Notes: a model not told the origin generated them from the sequence alone. DNA of 64,000 nucleotides from Burkholderia glumae LMG 2196 = ATCC 33617 (GCF_000960995.1 NZ_CP009435.1:2232001-2296000); one strand, 5' to 3'. Shown: positions 47,535 to 57,227, counted from the stretch's first letter. Translations and numbers: made by a program.

Positions 47535-48512
47535 ATGTCCGATCTTCCTATCACGTCGCGCCCCGAAAGCCAGATGCGTGCGCCCAGCCGGCTCGGCGAC
47601 GTCATTTTCGGCGGTCTCACGCGCCTCGCGGCAATCGTGACCCTGCTGGTCCTGGGCGGCATCATCGTGTCGCTGATCATCGCGTCGCTGCCGACCATCC
47701 AAAAATTTGGTCTCAGTTTTCTCTGGCGGTCCGAATGGGACCCCAACGCCGATGTCTACGGCGCCCTCGTGCCGATTTACGGCACGATCGCGACCTCGAT
47801 CATCGCGCTCGTGATCGCGGTGCCGGTGAGCTTCGGCATTGCACTGTTCCTCACCGAGCTGTCGCCCGTCTGGCTGCGGCGCCCGCTGGGCATCGCCATC
47901 GAGCTGCTCGCCGCGATTCCGTCGATCGTCTACGGGATGTGGGGCCTGCTGGTGTTCGCCCCGATCTTCGCCGGCTACTTCCAGAAGCCGCTCGGCCAGG
48001 TGCTCGGCCCGATCCCGCTGATCGGCGCGCTGTTCCAGGGCCCGCCGATCGGCATCGGCCTGCTCTGCGCGGGCGTGATCCTCGCGATCATGATCATCCC
48101 TTACATCGCCTCGGTGATGCGTGACGTGTTCGAGGTCACCCCGGTGCTGCTGAAGGAATCGGCCTACGGCATCGGCTGCACGACCTGGGAAGTGATGTGG
48201 AAGATCGTGCTGCCCTTCACCAAGAGCGGGGTGATCGGCGGCGTGATGCTCGGCCTGGGCCGCGCGCTCGGCGAAACGATGGCGGTCACGTTCGTGATCG
48301 GCAACACCAATCTGCTGGACAACGTCTCGCTGTTCTCGCCCGGCAACAGCATCACCTCGGCGCTCGCGAACGAATTCGCGGAAGCCTCACCGGGGCTGCA
48401 TACGTCGGCCCTGATGGAACTGGGCCTGATCCTGTTCGTGATCACGTTCATCGTGCTCGCGATCTCGAAACTGATGTTGTTGCGCCTCCAGAAGGCAGAA
48501 GGGAAGAAATGA
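47535..48512 (+). CDS. pstC: Phosphate ABC transporter permease PstC
   Basis: A 325-residue inner-membrane permease with about six helices. The N-terminal helix (about 25-55) and the coupling segment GIGCTTWEVMWKIVLPFTKSG, followed by LGRALGETMAVTFVIGN, are typical PstC motifs. With PstA it forms the channel energised by PstB. Its stop overlaps the pstA start by 4 bp. Confidence 0.96.
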   Translation: MSDLPITSRPESQMRAPSRLGDVIFGGLTRLAAIVTLLVLGGIIVSLIIASLPTIQKFGLSFLWRSEWDPNADVYGALVPIYGTIATSIIALVIAVPVSFGIALFLTELSPVWLRRPLGIAIELLAAIPSIVYGMWGLLVFAPIFAGYFQKPLGQVLGPIPLIGALFQGPPIGIGLLCAGVILAIMIIPYIASVMRDVFEVTPVLLKESAYGIGCTTWEVMWKIVLPFTKSGVIGGVMLGLGRALGETMAVTFVIGNTNLLDNVSLFSPGNSITSALANEFAEASPGLHTSALMELGLILFVITFIVLAISKLMLLRLQKAEGKK

Positions 48513-49405
48513 GCGAACGCGTTCTGAACATGCCGGGCGGCCAGTCCGGCGCCGCGCTCGAAGCGATGCGTGCGCGCCTGCAGCGCCGCCGCAAGGCCAC
48601 CAATGCCGTCGCGCTGACGCTCTCGCTCGCCGCGATGCTGTTCGGCCTGGTCTGGCTGGTCTGGATCCTCTACACGACGCTGCATCTCGGCATCGGCGGC
48701 CTGTCGCTGCAGCTGTTCACCGCGTCGACACCGGCACCGGACACCGACGGCGGCGGTCTTGCCAACGCGATCGTCGGCAGCCTGCTGCTGGTGGGCCTGG
48801 GCACCTGTGTCGGCACGCCGGTGGGCGTGCTGGCGGGCGTCTACCTGGCCGAATACGGCCAGCGCAACTGGCTCGCGAGCGTGATGCGCTTCATCAACGA
48901 CATCCTGCTGTCGGCCCCGTCGATCGTGATCGGCCTGTTCGTCTACGCGGTGGTGGTGGCGCCCTCGGGCCGCTTCTCGGGCTGGGCCGGCGTGGTCTCG
49001 CTCGCACTGCTGCAGATCCCGATCGTGATCCGCACCACCGAGAACATGCTGAACCTGGTGCCGAACGCGCTGCGTGAGGCCGCATTCGCGCTGGGCACGC
49101 CGAAATGGCGCATGATCCTGAAGATCACGCTGCGCGCCTCGGTCGGCGGCATCACCACCGGCGTGCTGCTGGCGGTGGCGCGGATCGCCGGCGAGACGGC
49201 GCCGCTGCTGTTCACGGCGCTGTCGAACCAGTTCTTCTCGACCGACATGGGCAAGCCGATCGCGAACCTGCCGGTCACGATCTACAAGTTTGCAATGAGC
49301 CCGTTCGCGCAGTGGCAGTCGCTCGCCTGGGCAGGCGTCTTCCTGATCACGCTCGGGGTGCTGGGACTGAACATCCTCGCGCGCTCGATCTTCTCGAAAA
49401 AGTAA
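48509..49405 (+). CDS. pstA: Phosphate ABC transporter permease PstA
   Basis: A 298-residue permease, partner of PstC. Helix 1 covers about residues 35-55. The cytoplasmic coupling motif is ALGTPKWRMILKITLRASVGG, and ARIAGETAPLLFTA follows. The ATG is translationally coupled to the pstC stop. pstB begins 15 bp after its stop. Confidence 0.96.
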   Translation: MSERVLNMPGGQSGAALEAMRARLQRRRKATNAVALTLSLAAMLFGLVWLVWILYTTLHLGIGGLSLQLFTASTPAPDTDGGGLANAIVGSLLLVGLGTCVGTPVGVLAGVYLAEYGQRNWLASVMRFINDILLSAPSIVIGLFVYAVVVAPSGRFSGWAGVVSLALLQIPIVIRTTENMLNLVPNALREAAFALGTPKWRMILKITLRASVGGITTGVLLAVARIAGETAPLLFTALSNQFFSTDMGKPIANLPVTIYKFAMSPFAQWQSLAWAGVFLITLGVLGLNILARSIFSKK

Positions 49406-49420
49406 CGGCGGAGCAATCCG

Positions 49421-50269
49421 ATGAACATGGCAGAAAGCCACCTGAATCCGATCGAAAACGGTATCGCGCCGGCTGGCGGCAGCGGCGCGTCGGGGCAGCG
49501 CCCGCTCGCACCCGCCGAAGCGAAGATCGAGGTCAACAACCTGAACTTCTTCTACAACAAGTTCCATGCGCTGAAGAACATCAACCTGCGCATTCCCGCA
49601 GGCAAGGTGACGGCATTCATCGGGCCGTCGGGCTGCGGAAAGTCGACGCTGCTGCGCACCTTCAACAAGATGTACGCGCTCTATCCCGAGCAGCGCGCCG
49701 AGGGCGCGATCGTGATGGACGGCGAGAACCTGCTCGAATCGAAGCAGGACATCTCGCTGCTGCGCGCGCGCATCGGCATGGTGTTCCAGAAGCCGACTCC
49801 GTTCCCGATGTCGATCTACGACAATATTGCGTTCGGTGTGAAGATGTTCGAGAAGCTCACGCGTTCGGAAATGGACGACCGCGTCGAGTGGGCGCTGACC
49901 AAGGCCGCGCTCTGGAACGAGGTGAAGGACAAGCTGAACCAGAGCGGCTACGGTCTGTCGGGCGGCCAGCAACAGCGTCTGTGCATCGCGCGCGGCATCG
50001 CGATCCGCCCCGAGGTGCTGCTGCTCGACGAGCCGTGCTCGGCGCTCGATCCGATCTCCACGGGGCGCATCGAGGAATTGATCGCGGAGCTGAAGAGCGA
50101 CTACACGGTCGTGATCGTCACGCACAACATGCAGCAGGCGGCACGCTGCTCGGACTACACGGCCTACATGTACCTGGGCGAGCTGATCGAATTCGGCGAT
50201 ACCGAGAAGATCTTCATCAAGCCGGCCCGCAAGGAAACGGAAGACTACATCACCGGCCGTTTCGGTTGA
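49421..50269 (+). CDS. pstB: Phosphate ABC transporter ATPase
   Basis: A 282-residue ATPase that drives phosphate uptake. Walker A is GPSGCGKST (68-76), the signature motif LSGGQQQR (179-186) and Walker B VLLLDEP (199-205), followed by CSALD. The N-terminus has an extra segment of about 25 residues before the ABC fold. GGCGGAG precedes the ATG. phoU follows by 16 bp. Confidence 0.97.
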   Translation: MNMAESHLNPIENGIAPAGGSGASGQRPLAPAEAKIEVNNLNFFYNKFHALKNINLRIPAGKVTAFIGPSGCGKSTLLRTFNKMYALYPEQRAEGAIVMDGENLLESKQDISLLRARIGMVFQKPTPFPMSIYDNIAFGVKMFEKLTRSEMDDRVEWALTKAALWNEVKDKLNQSGYGLSGGQQQRLCIARGIAIRPEVLLLDEPCSALDPISTGRIEELIAELKSDYTVVIVTHNMQQAARCSDYTAYMYLGELIEFGDTEKIFIKPARKETEDYITGRFG

Positions 50270-50285
50270 CGGCGGAGTACATACT

Positions 50286-50990
50286 ATGACTGACAAGCAT
50301 CTGTCGAGCCAGTTCGACGCCGATCTGAACGCGGTGTCGTCGAAGGTTCTCGAAATGGGCGGCCTCGTCGAGGCGCAGATCACCGAGGCGATGTTCGCGC
50401 TCAACGAGTTCGACCGCCAGGCGGCCGAGCGCGTGATCAGCAACGAGGACCGGCTCAACCACATGGAAGTCGAGATCGACGAGGAATGCGGCAACATCAT
50501 CGCGCGCCGCCAGCCGGCCGCGCGCGACCTGCGCCTGCTGATGTCGATCTCGAAGACGATCACCAACCTCGAGCGCGCCGGCGACGAGGCCGAGAAGATC
50601 GCCAAGCGCGTGCGCCGTCTGGCCGACGAGCCGCTCGCCCGCGGCGTGAACATCGCCGAGATCAAGGTGTCGGGCGACATGGCCGTGACGATCCTGCGCC
50701 GCGCGCTCGACGCCTTCGCGCGTCTGGACACGGTGGCCGCCGCGCAGATCGTCAAGGACGACAAGGAAATCGACCAGGAATTCCGTGCGTTCGTGCGCAA
50801 GCTCGTGTCGTACATGCAGGAAGATCCGCGCACGATCTCGGTCGGCCTCGACTTCCTGTTCATCGCGAAGGCCATCGAGCGGATCGGTGATCACGCGAAG
50901 AACATCGCGGAATTCATCATCTACATCGTGAAGGGCACCGACGTGCGGCACCAGCCGCGCGACCTGCTCGATCGCGAAGCCAATAGCTAA
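50286..50990 (+). CDS. phoU: Phosphate signalling protein PhoU
   Basis: A 234-residue protein of two three-helix bundles that links PstSCAB to PhoR and holds the Pho regulon off when phosphate is plentiful. The metal-binding E(D)xxxD-type motifs appear in AGDEAEKIAKR and ERIGDHAKNIAEF. Length is standard. It lies 33 bp before phoB. Confidence 0.96.
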   Translation: MTDKHLSSQFDADLNAVSSKVLEMGGLVEAQITEAMFALNEFDRQAAERVISNEDRLNHMEVEIDEECGNIIARRQPAARDLRLLMSISKTITNLERAGDEAEKIAKRVRRLADEPLARGVNIAEIKVSGDMAVTILRRALDAFARLDTVAAAQIVKDDKEIDQEFRAFVRKLVSYMQEDPRTISVGLDFLFIAKAIERIGDHAKNIAEFIIYIVKGTDVRHQPRDLLDREANS

Positions 50991-51023
50991 CCCACGTCAG
51001 AACAAGGACGGACAGAGGTGCCG

Positions 51024-51725
51024 ATGCCCAGCAACATTCTCGTCATCGAAGATGAGCCCGCGATTTCCGAACTGATTTCGGTCAACCTTCAGCATGCGGG
51101 ACATTGTGCGATTCGCGCGTACAACGCGGAGCAGGCCCAGAACCTGATCAGCGACGTGCTACCTGATCTCGTCCTGCTCGACTGGATGCTGCCGGGCAAG
51201 TCGGGGATCGCGTTCGCGCGCGAACTGCGCAACAACGAGCGCACCAAGCACATCCCCATCATCATGCTGACGGCGCGCGGCGACGAGCAGGACAAGGTGC
51301 TGGGCCTCGAGATCGGCGCGGACGATTACGTGACCAAGCCCTTCTCGCCGAAGGAGCTGATGGCGCGCATCAAGGCGGTGCTGCGCCGCCGCGCGCCGCA
51401 ACTGACCGAGGACGTGGTGTCGATCAACGGCCTGCGGCTGGACCCGGCCACGCATCGCGTGGCGGCCAGCGCCGAAGGCAGCGAGATCAAGCTCGATCTC
51501 GGCCCGACCGAGTTCCGCCTGCTGCACTTCTTCATGACGCATCCGGAGCGCGTCCACAGCCGCACGCAGCTGCTCGACCAGGTGTGGGGCGACCACGTGT
51601 TCGTCGAGGAGCGTACCGTAGATGTCCACATCAAGCGCCTGCGCGCGGCACTGAAGCCCGCCGGCTGCGATGCTATGATCGAAACCGTGCGCGGCAGCGG
51701 CTACCGCCTCGCCAAGCATGCCTGA
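51024..51725 (+). CDS. phoB: Phosphate regulon response regulator PhoB
   Basis: A 233-residue OmpR/PhoB-type regulator. The receiver has the acidic pair Glu9-Asp10, phosphoacceptor Asp53 in LLDWMLPG and the switch Lys in YVTKPFSPKE. The winged-helix DNA-binding domain (about 130-230) ends ERTVDVHIKRLR and VRGSGYRL. ATG 51024 is preferred over GTG 51018 because AGAGG then sits at normal spacing. It should bind the repeats at 46285 and the two boxes at 55359-55444. Confidence 0.96.
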   Translation: MPSNILVIEDEPAISELISVNLQHAGHCAIRAYNAEQAQNLISDVLPDLVLLDWMLPGKSGIAFARELRNNERTKHIPIIMLTARGDEQDKVLGLEIGADDYVTKPFSPKELMARIKAVLRRRAPQLTEDVVSINGLRLDPATHRVAASAEGSEIKLDLGPTEFRLLHFFMTHPERVHSRTQLLDQVWGDHVFVEERTVDVHIKRLRAALKPAGCDAMIETVRGSGYRLAKHA

Positions 51726-51731
51726 CCTGGC

Positions 51732-51754
51732 ACGGCGCGCGTGCCGCGCGCCGT
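51732..51754 (+). other. 10-bp perfect hairpin between phoB and phoR
   Basis: ACGGCGCGCG (51732-51741) pairs with CGCGCGCCGT (51745-51754) around 3 nt, directly after the phoB stop. Only a C/T-rich tract follows, so it may partly terminate or act as a message boundary. Confidence 0.65.
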
Positions 51755-51791
51755 CTCTCACCGTTCTCCCGTCTTCTTTCTCGCGCCAGCC

Positions 51792-53102
51792 ATGAACATC
51801 ATCTGGGTGCGCTTCCTGGTGTCGCTCGTGCTGCTCGCGCTGGCCGCGATACTGGCCGGCGTGACAATCGGCCTGCGCGCGGGCCTCACCGTCGGCGTCG
51901 TGCTGCTGGTCGCCCAGGCGTTCTTCACCACGTTTCACACGCAGCGCCTCTGGCGGCTGCTCGACGCGCCCGTCTACGGCGAGGTGCCGAGCGCGCCGGG
52001 CATCTGGGGCGAGATCTACTACCGGCTGCACAAGCTCGCCAAGCAGTGGCACGCGCAGGTGCGCCAGGTCGAGCAGCAGCATTCACGCTTCATCCAGGCG
52101 ATCCAGGCCTCGCCGAACGGCGTGGCGATGCTCGACGACCATGACCAGATCGAATGGTGCAATGCGATCGCCGAGCTGCATTTCGGGCTCGACGCGAAGC
52201 GCGACCTGCGCCAGCACATCACGCATCTGGTCCGGCATCCCGACTTCGTGCGCTACCTGAACTCGCAGCACTACGACGAGATGGTGGTGATGCGCGGCAT
52301 GGGCGAGGGGCGCCAGCACGTGATCGCGGTGCAGGTGTTCCCCTACGGCGACAACCGCAAGCTGCTGCTCACGCAGGACATCACCGAGGTCGAGCGCACC
52401 GACGCGATGCGGCGCGACTTCGTGGCCAACGTCTCGCACGAGCTGAAGACGCCGCTCACGGTGCTCTCCGGCTTCCTCGAGACGCTGCGCGAGCTGCCGC
52501 TGTCCGACGACGAGCGCGCGCGCTACCTCGACATGATGGAGCAGCAGGCCTCGCGCATGCGCAAGATCGTCACCGACCTGCTGGTGCTCGCCAAGCTCGA
52601 AGGCGAGGGCAAGCCGCCCACCGACAAGCCGGTCGACATGGACGACGTGCTCGGCCACCTCGAGGACGTCGCGCAGACGCTGTCGGCCGGCCACCACGAG
52701 ATCAGCTTCGAGATCGACGAGACGCTGACCGTGACGGGTGCCGAGACCGAGATCTTCAGCGCGCTCGGCAACCTCGTGACGAATGCGGTGCGCTACACGC
52801 CCGAGGGCGGCAAGATCCGCGTGAGCTGGCGCCGCGACGGCGCGCAGGCCGTGTTCTCGGTCAAGGACAGCGGCTTCGGGATTCCGGCCGAGGACCTGCC
52901 GCGGCTCACCGAACGCTTCTACCGCGTCGATCGCAGCCGTTCGCGCGACACCGGCGGCACCGGCCTTGGCCTGGCGATCGTCAAGCACGTGCTGCAGCGC
53001 CACGACGGGCAGCTGCTGATCCAGAGCGAGGAAGGGCGCGGCAGCACGTTCACGGCGCGCTTTCCGGCGCAGCGCACGATCCGCCGGCAGCATGCGGCGT
53101 GA
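51792..53102 (+). CDS. phoR: Phosphate regulon sensor histidine kinase PhoR
   Basis: A 436-residue inner-membrane kinase. Two helices lie at about 7-26 and 30-48, followed by a PAS domain (about 95-200) and the DHp domain with His216 in ANVSHELKTPL. The ATPase has N- (LVTNAVRYTPEGG), G1 (DSGFGIP) and G2 (GGTGLGLAI) boxes. The very short periplasmic loop fits PhoR, which senses through PstSCAB-PhoU. Confidence 0.96.
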   Translation: MNIIWVRFLVSLVLLALAAILAGVTIGLRAGLTVGVVLLVAQAFFTTFHTQRLWRLLDAPVYGEVPSAPGIWGEIYYRLHKLAKQWHAQVRQVEQQHSRFIQAIQASPNGVAMLDDHDQIEWCNAIAELHFGLDAKRDLRQHITHLVRHPDFVRYLNSQHYDEMVVMRGMGEGRQHVIAVQVFPYGDNRKLLLTQDITEVERTDAMRRDFVANVSHELKTPLTVLSGFLETLRELPLSDDERARYLDMMEQQASRMRKIVTDLLVLAKLEGEGKPPTDKPVDMDDVLGHLEDVAQTLSAGHHEISFEIDETLTVTGAETEIFSALGNLVTNAVRYTPEGGKIRVSWRRDGAQAVFSVKDSGFGIPAEDLPRLTERFYRVDRSRSRDTGGTGLGLAIVKHVLQRHDGQLLIQSEEGRGSTFTARFPAQRTIRRQHAA

Positions 53103-53146
53103 GATGAGGCGCGTGAGACCGGCCGCGTGAGGCCGGCCAGACGAAC

Positions 53147-53177
53147 AAGGCCGCCCGGTTCACCCCCGGGCGGCCTT
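53147..53177. terminator. Terminator between convergent phoR and ppk
   Basis: AAGGCCGCCCGG (53147-53158) pairs with CCGGGCGGCCTT (53166-53177) around 7 nt; the run of A and T on both sides lets it work in both directions. It is 45 bp after phoR and 50 bp after the ppk stop. Confidence 0.8.
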
Positions 53178-53226
53178 TGCTTCGACGCGGCCGCGGCGGC
53201 GCCCGGCACGGCATCGGCGGCCGCCG

Positions 53227-55290
53227 TCAGCCGCCGAATTTTTCCAGCAGCCCGAGCTGCGCGCTGCGCGGCGTCTTGCCGGCGCGGCGGCGCTTGTAGT
53301 GGCCGTCGCTCTGCATCAGCCAGGCCGACTGGTTGTCGCCGAGGAACACCGAGAGGCCCTCGGCGATCACGCGGCGCTTGAGCTTGCGGTCGTGGATCGG
53401 GAACGCGACCTCGACGCGGCGGAACAGGTTGCGGTCCATCCAGTCGGCACTCGACAGGTAGACGCGCTCGGCGCCGCTCGCGTGGAAGTAGAAGATCCGG
53501 TGGTGCTCGAGGAAGCGGCCGATCACCGAGCGCACGGTGATGTTCTCCGACAGCCCCGGCACGCCCGGCTGCAGCGCGCACACGCCGCGCACGATCAGGT
53601 CGACCTTGACGCCCGCCTGCGAGGCCTCGTAGAGCTCGGCGATCACCGACGGCTCCAGCAGCGCGTTCATCTTCGCGACGATGCGCGCGCGCTTACCGGC
53701 CCGCGCGTTCGCGACTTCGTTGCGGATGCCGTCGATCAACAGCGGGTGCAGCGTGAACGGCGACTGCCAGAGCTCATGGAGCTTCAGCTCGCCGCCGATG
53801 CCGGTGAGCTGCTGGAACACATGATGGACGTCCTCGCAAATCTTCTGGTCGGCCGTCATCAAGCCGAAGTCGGTATAGAGGCGTGCGGTGCGCGGATGGT
53901 AGTTGCCGGTGCCGAGGTGCGTGTAGCGGCGCAGCACGGTCTTGCCGCCGCGCTTCTCGCGGCGCACGATCAGCATCATCTTGGCATGGCACTTGTGGCC
54001 GACCACGCCGTACACCACATGCGCGCCCACCGCCTCGAGCCGCGAGGCCCAGTTGATGTTGGTTTCCTCGTCGAAGCGCGCCAGCAGCTCGACCACCACC
54101 GTCACTTCCTTGCCGTTGCGCGCGGCTTCCATCAGCGCGTCCATCAGCGGCGAATCGTTGCCGGTGCGATAGATGGTCTGCTTGATGGCCACCACCTGCG
54201 GGTCCTTGGCGGCCTCGCGCAGTAGCTCCAGCACGGGCTGGAAGCTCTCGTAGGGGTGATGCAGCAGGATGTCGCCGCGATCGATCGCGGTGAACATCGA
54301 GGTGGTGTTGGCGACCGCGGCCGGCGTGGAGGGCGTGTGCGGCACGAACTTCAGCTCGGGCAGGTCCACGAGGTCGGGCAGCTGCATCAGGCGCACCAGG
54401 TTCACGGCGCCGTGGACCCGGTAGCAGTCCTTGTCGTTGAGGCTGCTCTCGTCGAGCAGGCGCCGCACGATGTGGGCGGGCGTGTCGGCCGACACTTCGA
54501 GGCGCACCGCGTTGCCGAGATGGCGCGCCGGCAGCTCGCCCTGCAGCGCCACGCGCAGGTTGGTGATCTCGTCCTCGTCGACGAACAGCTCGCTGTTGCG
54601 CGTGATGCGGAACTGGTTGCAGCTCTTCACCACCAGCTTCGGGAACAGTTCGCCGACGAAGCGCTGCATCAGCGAGCTGAGCAGCACGAAGCCGTGGCGG
54701 AAGCCCGACAGCGCCTGCGGCATGCGCACCAGACGCGGCAGCGCGCGCGGCGCCTGCACGATGCCGAGCAGCGCCTGGCGGCCGAACGCGTCGCGGCCCT
54801 CCAGCTCCACCACGAAGTTCAGGCTCTTGTTCAGCACGCGCGGGAACGGATGCGCGGGATCGAGCCCGATCGGCGTGAGCACCGGCAGCAGTTCGTCGAG
54901 GAAATAGTTGCGCGCCCATTCGAGCTGCGCCTCGCTCCAGGTGTCGGTGCCGTGGAAATAGATGCCCTCGGTCTCGAGCGCGGGCAGGATGGTTTCGTGC
55001 AGCATCGTGTACTGCTTGTGGACGAGCCGCTGCGCGCGCTCCACCACGAGGTCGTAGACGTGCTGCAGCGACATGCCGTCCGGCGACAGCGCTCCGGGGT
55101 TGTCGCGCATCTGCTCCTGGAGGCCGGCCATGCGGACCTCGAAGAACTCGTCGAGATTGCTGCTGGTGATGCAGATGAAGCGCAGTCGTTCAAGCAGCGG
55201 CACGTGCGGGTCGGCCGCCTGCGCGAGGACGCGCTCGTTGAAGCCGAGAATGCCAAGTTCACGGTTGAGCAGCGGATAGCGAGTGGACAT
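53227..55290 (-). CDS. ppk: Polyphosphate kinase 1
   Basis: A 687-residue enzyme that makes polyphosphate from ATP and can run in reverse. His435 in GHKCHAKMML is the phosphoenzyme residue, at the same number as in E. coli, and the second catalytic His is at about 596 in FLEHHRIFYFH. RRYTHLGTGNYHPRTARLYTD is the conserved core. The ATG at 55290 is chosen by the family start MSTRYPLLNRELG. Two Pho boxes lie 69-154 bp upstream. Confidence 0.97.
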   Translation of the reverse strand: MSTRYPLLNRELGILGFNERVLAQAADPHVPLLERLRFICITSSNLDEFFEVRMAGLQEQMRDNPGALSPDGMSLQHVYDLVVERAQRLVHKQYTMLHETILPALETEGIYFHGTDTWSEAQLEWARNYFLDELLPVLTPIGLDPAHPFPRVLNKSLNFVVELEGRDAFGRQALLGIVQAPRALPRLVRMPQALSGFRHGFVLLSSLMQRFVGELFPKLVVKSCNQFRITRNSELFVDEDEITNLRVALQGELPARHLGNAVRLEVSADTPAHIVRRLLDESSLNDKDCYRVHGAVNLVRLMQLPDLVDLPELKFVPHTPSTPAAVANTTSMFTAIDRGDILLHHPYESFQPVLELLREAAKDPQVVAIKQTIYRTGNDSPLMDALMEAARNGKEVTVVVELLARFDEETNINWASRLEAVGAHVVYGVVGHKCHAKMMLIVRREKRGGKTVLRRYTHLGTGNYHPRTARLYTDFGLMTADQKICEDVHHVFQQLTGIGGELKLHELWQSPFTLHPLLIDGIRNEVANARAGKRARIVAKMNALLEPSVIAELYEASQAGVKVDLIVRGVCALQPGVPGLSENITVRSVIGRFLEHHRIFYFHASGAERVYLSSADWMDRNLFRRVEVAFPIHDRKLKRRVIAEGLSVFLGDNQSAWLMQSDGHYKRRRAGKTPRSAQLGLLEKFGG

Positions 55291-55358
55291 CGGCAGCGGG
55301 GATGGCGGTTCGAAGTCGGGTGGAGCGGGGAGGAACGGAAGTTCGGAAATTCTCACGG

Positions 55359-55380
55359 TTCGATGACATCTTGATGACGA
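55359..55380 (-). promoter_or_regulatory. Proximal Pho box of ppk
   Basis: On the minus strand, TCGTCATCAAG is directly followed by ATGTCATCGAA, two 11-bp PhoB half-units. It ends 68 bp before the ppk start. A GAGAAT-like -10 lies about 10 bp downstream. Confidence 0.85.
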
Positions 55381-55422
55381 ATTTGTACTTCTTCCTGAAT
55401 GATACGACTTGGCATTCCATGA

Positions 55423-55444
55423 TTTGATGACTTCTTGATGACAG
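55423..55444 (-). promoter_or_regulatory. Distal Pho box of ppk
   Basis: On the minus strand CTGTCATCAAG is followed by AAGTCATCAAA, very close to the PhoB consensus. It lies 64 bp (about six helical turns) from the proximal box, in the same orientation. The rest of 55291-55643 holds no gene. Confidence 0.87.
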
Positions 55445-55643
55445 TCAGGATTCGTCTACAAATAATACGTCGGCCCCGCCCGAATCACCCTGGCTTTTTG
55501 CACGATTGCCAATCGGTCTGGCCGTATTGGCGCGACGACCCGACACCGCGGCGGCGACAGCGCTTAAAATGTTGCGTTTGAATGAGATGGGTCGGCACAG
55601 CGGCGGCTCGCCGGCTCGAAGAGACACGGAGCCCTTACCCGAT

Positions 55644-57158
55644 ATGGTTACTTCCCCGCAACTATTCGCCGCCGTCGATCTCGGCTCGAACAGCTTCAGG
55701 CTGATCGTCGGACGCGTCGAGGAAACTCCCGCGGGCAGCCAGATCTACCCGGTCGATGCATTGCGCGAGCCGGTGCGCCTCGCGGCGGGCCTGTCGCGAG
55801 ACAAGATGCTCGATCGCGCGTCGCAGGAGCGCGGCTGGGAGGCGCTCAAGCGCTTCGGCGAGCGCCTGCGCGACTTCCATCCCGACCACGTGCGCGCGGT
55901 CGCCACCAACACGCTGCGCGTGGCCAAGAACGCCGGCGAATTCCTGGTCGAGGCGCAGGCCGCGCTCGGCTTTCCGATCGAGGTGATCGCCGGCCGCGAG
56001 GAAGCCCGGCTGATCTACGCGGGCGCGGCGCACTCGGTGCCGGCCAGTGCCGGCAAGCGGCTCGTGGTCGACATCGGCGGCGGTTCGACCGAGTTCATCA
56101 TCGGCCAGCACTACACGCCGATCGTAATGGAAAGCCTCTACATCGGCTGCGTGAGCCACAGCCGCCAGTTCTTCCCGGCCGGCAACGTCGACGAATACAC
56201 GATGCGCCAGGCCGAACTCGCGGCCAAGCGCGAGATCCAGATCATTTCCGGCGAGTACAAGAAAGCGGGCTGGGACCAGGCGATCGGCTCGTCGGGCACG
56301 GCGCGGGCGCTGGCCGAACTGGTCGAGGGCAACGGCTTCAACGACGCCGGCATCACGCACGGCATCTCGCGCGGCGGCCTGGAGCGCCTGAAGCGCGCGC
56401 TGATCAAGGCCGAGAACGTGAATCGTCTCAAGCTCGTGGCGCTGAAGCCGGACCGCATTCCGGTGCTGGCGGGCGGCCTGTCGATCATGCTGGCCGTGTT
56501 CGAGGAGCTCGGCGTCGACTATGTCGACACCACCGACGGCGCGCTGCGCCTGGGCGTGCTGTACGACCTGCTCGGCCGCGCCCAGCACGAGGACATGCGC
56601 GCCGTGACGGTGGAGGGCTTCATGCGCCGCTACGGCGTGGACCGCCCGCAGGCCGACCGGATCGCCTCGCTCGCCACCCGCTTCTACGACCAGCTCGAAT
56701 TCACCGACGAGGCGCACCGCGACGAGGATCGGACCTTCGTGGGCTGGGCCGCCGCGCTGCACGAGATCGGCCTGTCGATCTCGCACAGCGCCTATCACAA
56801 GCATTCGGCCTACATCACCAGCAACGCCGACATGCCCGGCTTCTCGCGCACCGACCAGGCGCGGCTCGCCGCGCTGGTGCTCGGCCACGCGGGCAAGCTC
56901 GGCAAGCTCTCGCAATCGCGCGACGTGGAATGGCCGCTGCTGTTCTGCCTGCGGCTCGCGGCGCTGCTGTGCCGCCGGCGCACCGATGCCGGGCTGCCGG
57001 AACTCACGGTGTCGCACGTGAAGAAGGGCGGCTACGAAGTCCGGCTGCCGAGCAGCTGGGTCGAGCAGAACCCGCTGACCGACTACAGCCTGAGCCAGGA
57101 GGCGGCCGAGTGGGAGAAGGTCGGGATTCCGTATCGCGTCATCTATACCGAGGCCTGA
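55644..57158 (+). CDS. ppx: Exopolyphosphatase (Ppx/GppA family)
   Basis: A 504-residue phosphatase that removes phosphate from polyphosphate ends, or hydrolyses pppGpp. Actin-like ATPase motifs are FAAVDLGSNSFRLIVGRVEE, GREEARLIYAGA and VVDIGGGSTEF, with the C-terminal HD-like helical domain. ATG 55644 gives the family start MVTSPQLFAAVDLG; an in-frame ATG 25 codons upstream has no support. It is divergent from ppk. Confidence 0.94.
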   Translation: MVTSPQLFAAVDLGSNSFRLIVGRVEETPAGSQIYPVDALREPVRLAAGLSRDKMLDRASQERGWEALKRFGERLRDFHPDHVRAVATNTLRVAKNAGEFLVEAQAALGFPIEVIAGREEARLIYAGAAHSVPASAGKRLVVDIGGGSTEFIIGQHYTPIVMESLYIGCVSHSRQFFPAGNVDEYTMRQAELAAKREIQIISGEYKKAGWDQAIGSSGTARALAELVEGNGFNDAGITHGISRGGLERLKRALIKAENVNRLKLVALKPDRIPVLAGGLSIMLAVFEELGVDYVDTTDGALRLGVLYDLLGRAQHEDMRAVTVEGFMRRYGVDRPQADRIASLATRFYDQLEFTDEAHRDEDRTFVGWAAALHEIGLSISHSAYHKHSAYITSNADMPGFSRTDQARLAALVLGHAGKLGKLSQSRDVEWPLLFCLRLAALLCRRRTDAGLPELTVSHVKKGGYEVRLPSSWVEQNPLTDYSLSQEAAEWEKVGIPYRVIYTEA

Positions 57159-57227
57159 GCCGCCGCGCGCGCCTGCCGGTTCGCTCGCACGCGCCGGGGG
57201 CGGCCGCGGGCCCGGGCCGCGGCGGCA

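Noticed and set aside
48164..50875. A 903-residue open frame antisense to pstC, pstA, pstB and phoU
   Set aside because: Same reason: it spans several true genes and intergenic gaps on the other strand and shows no domain.
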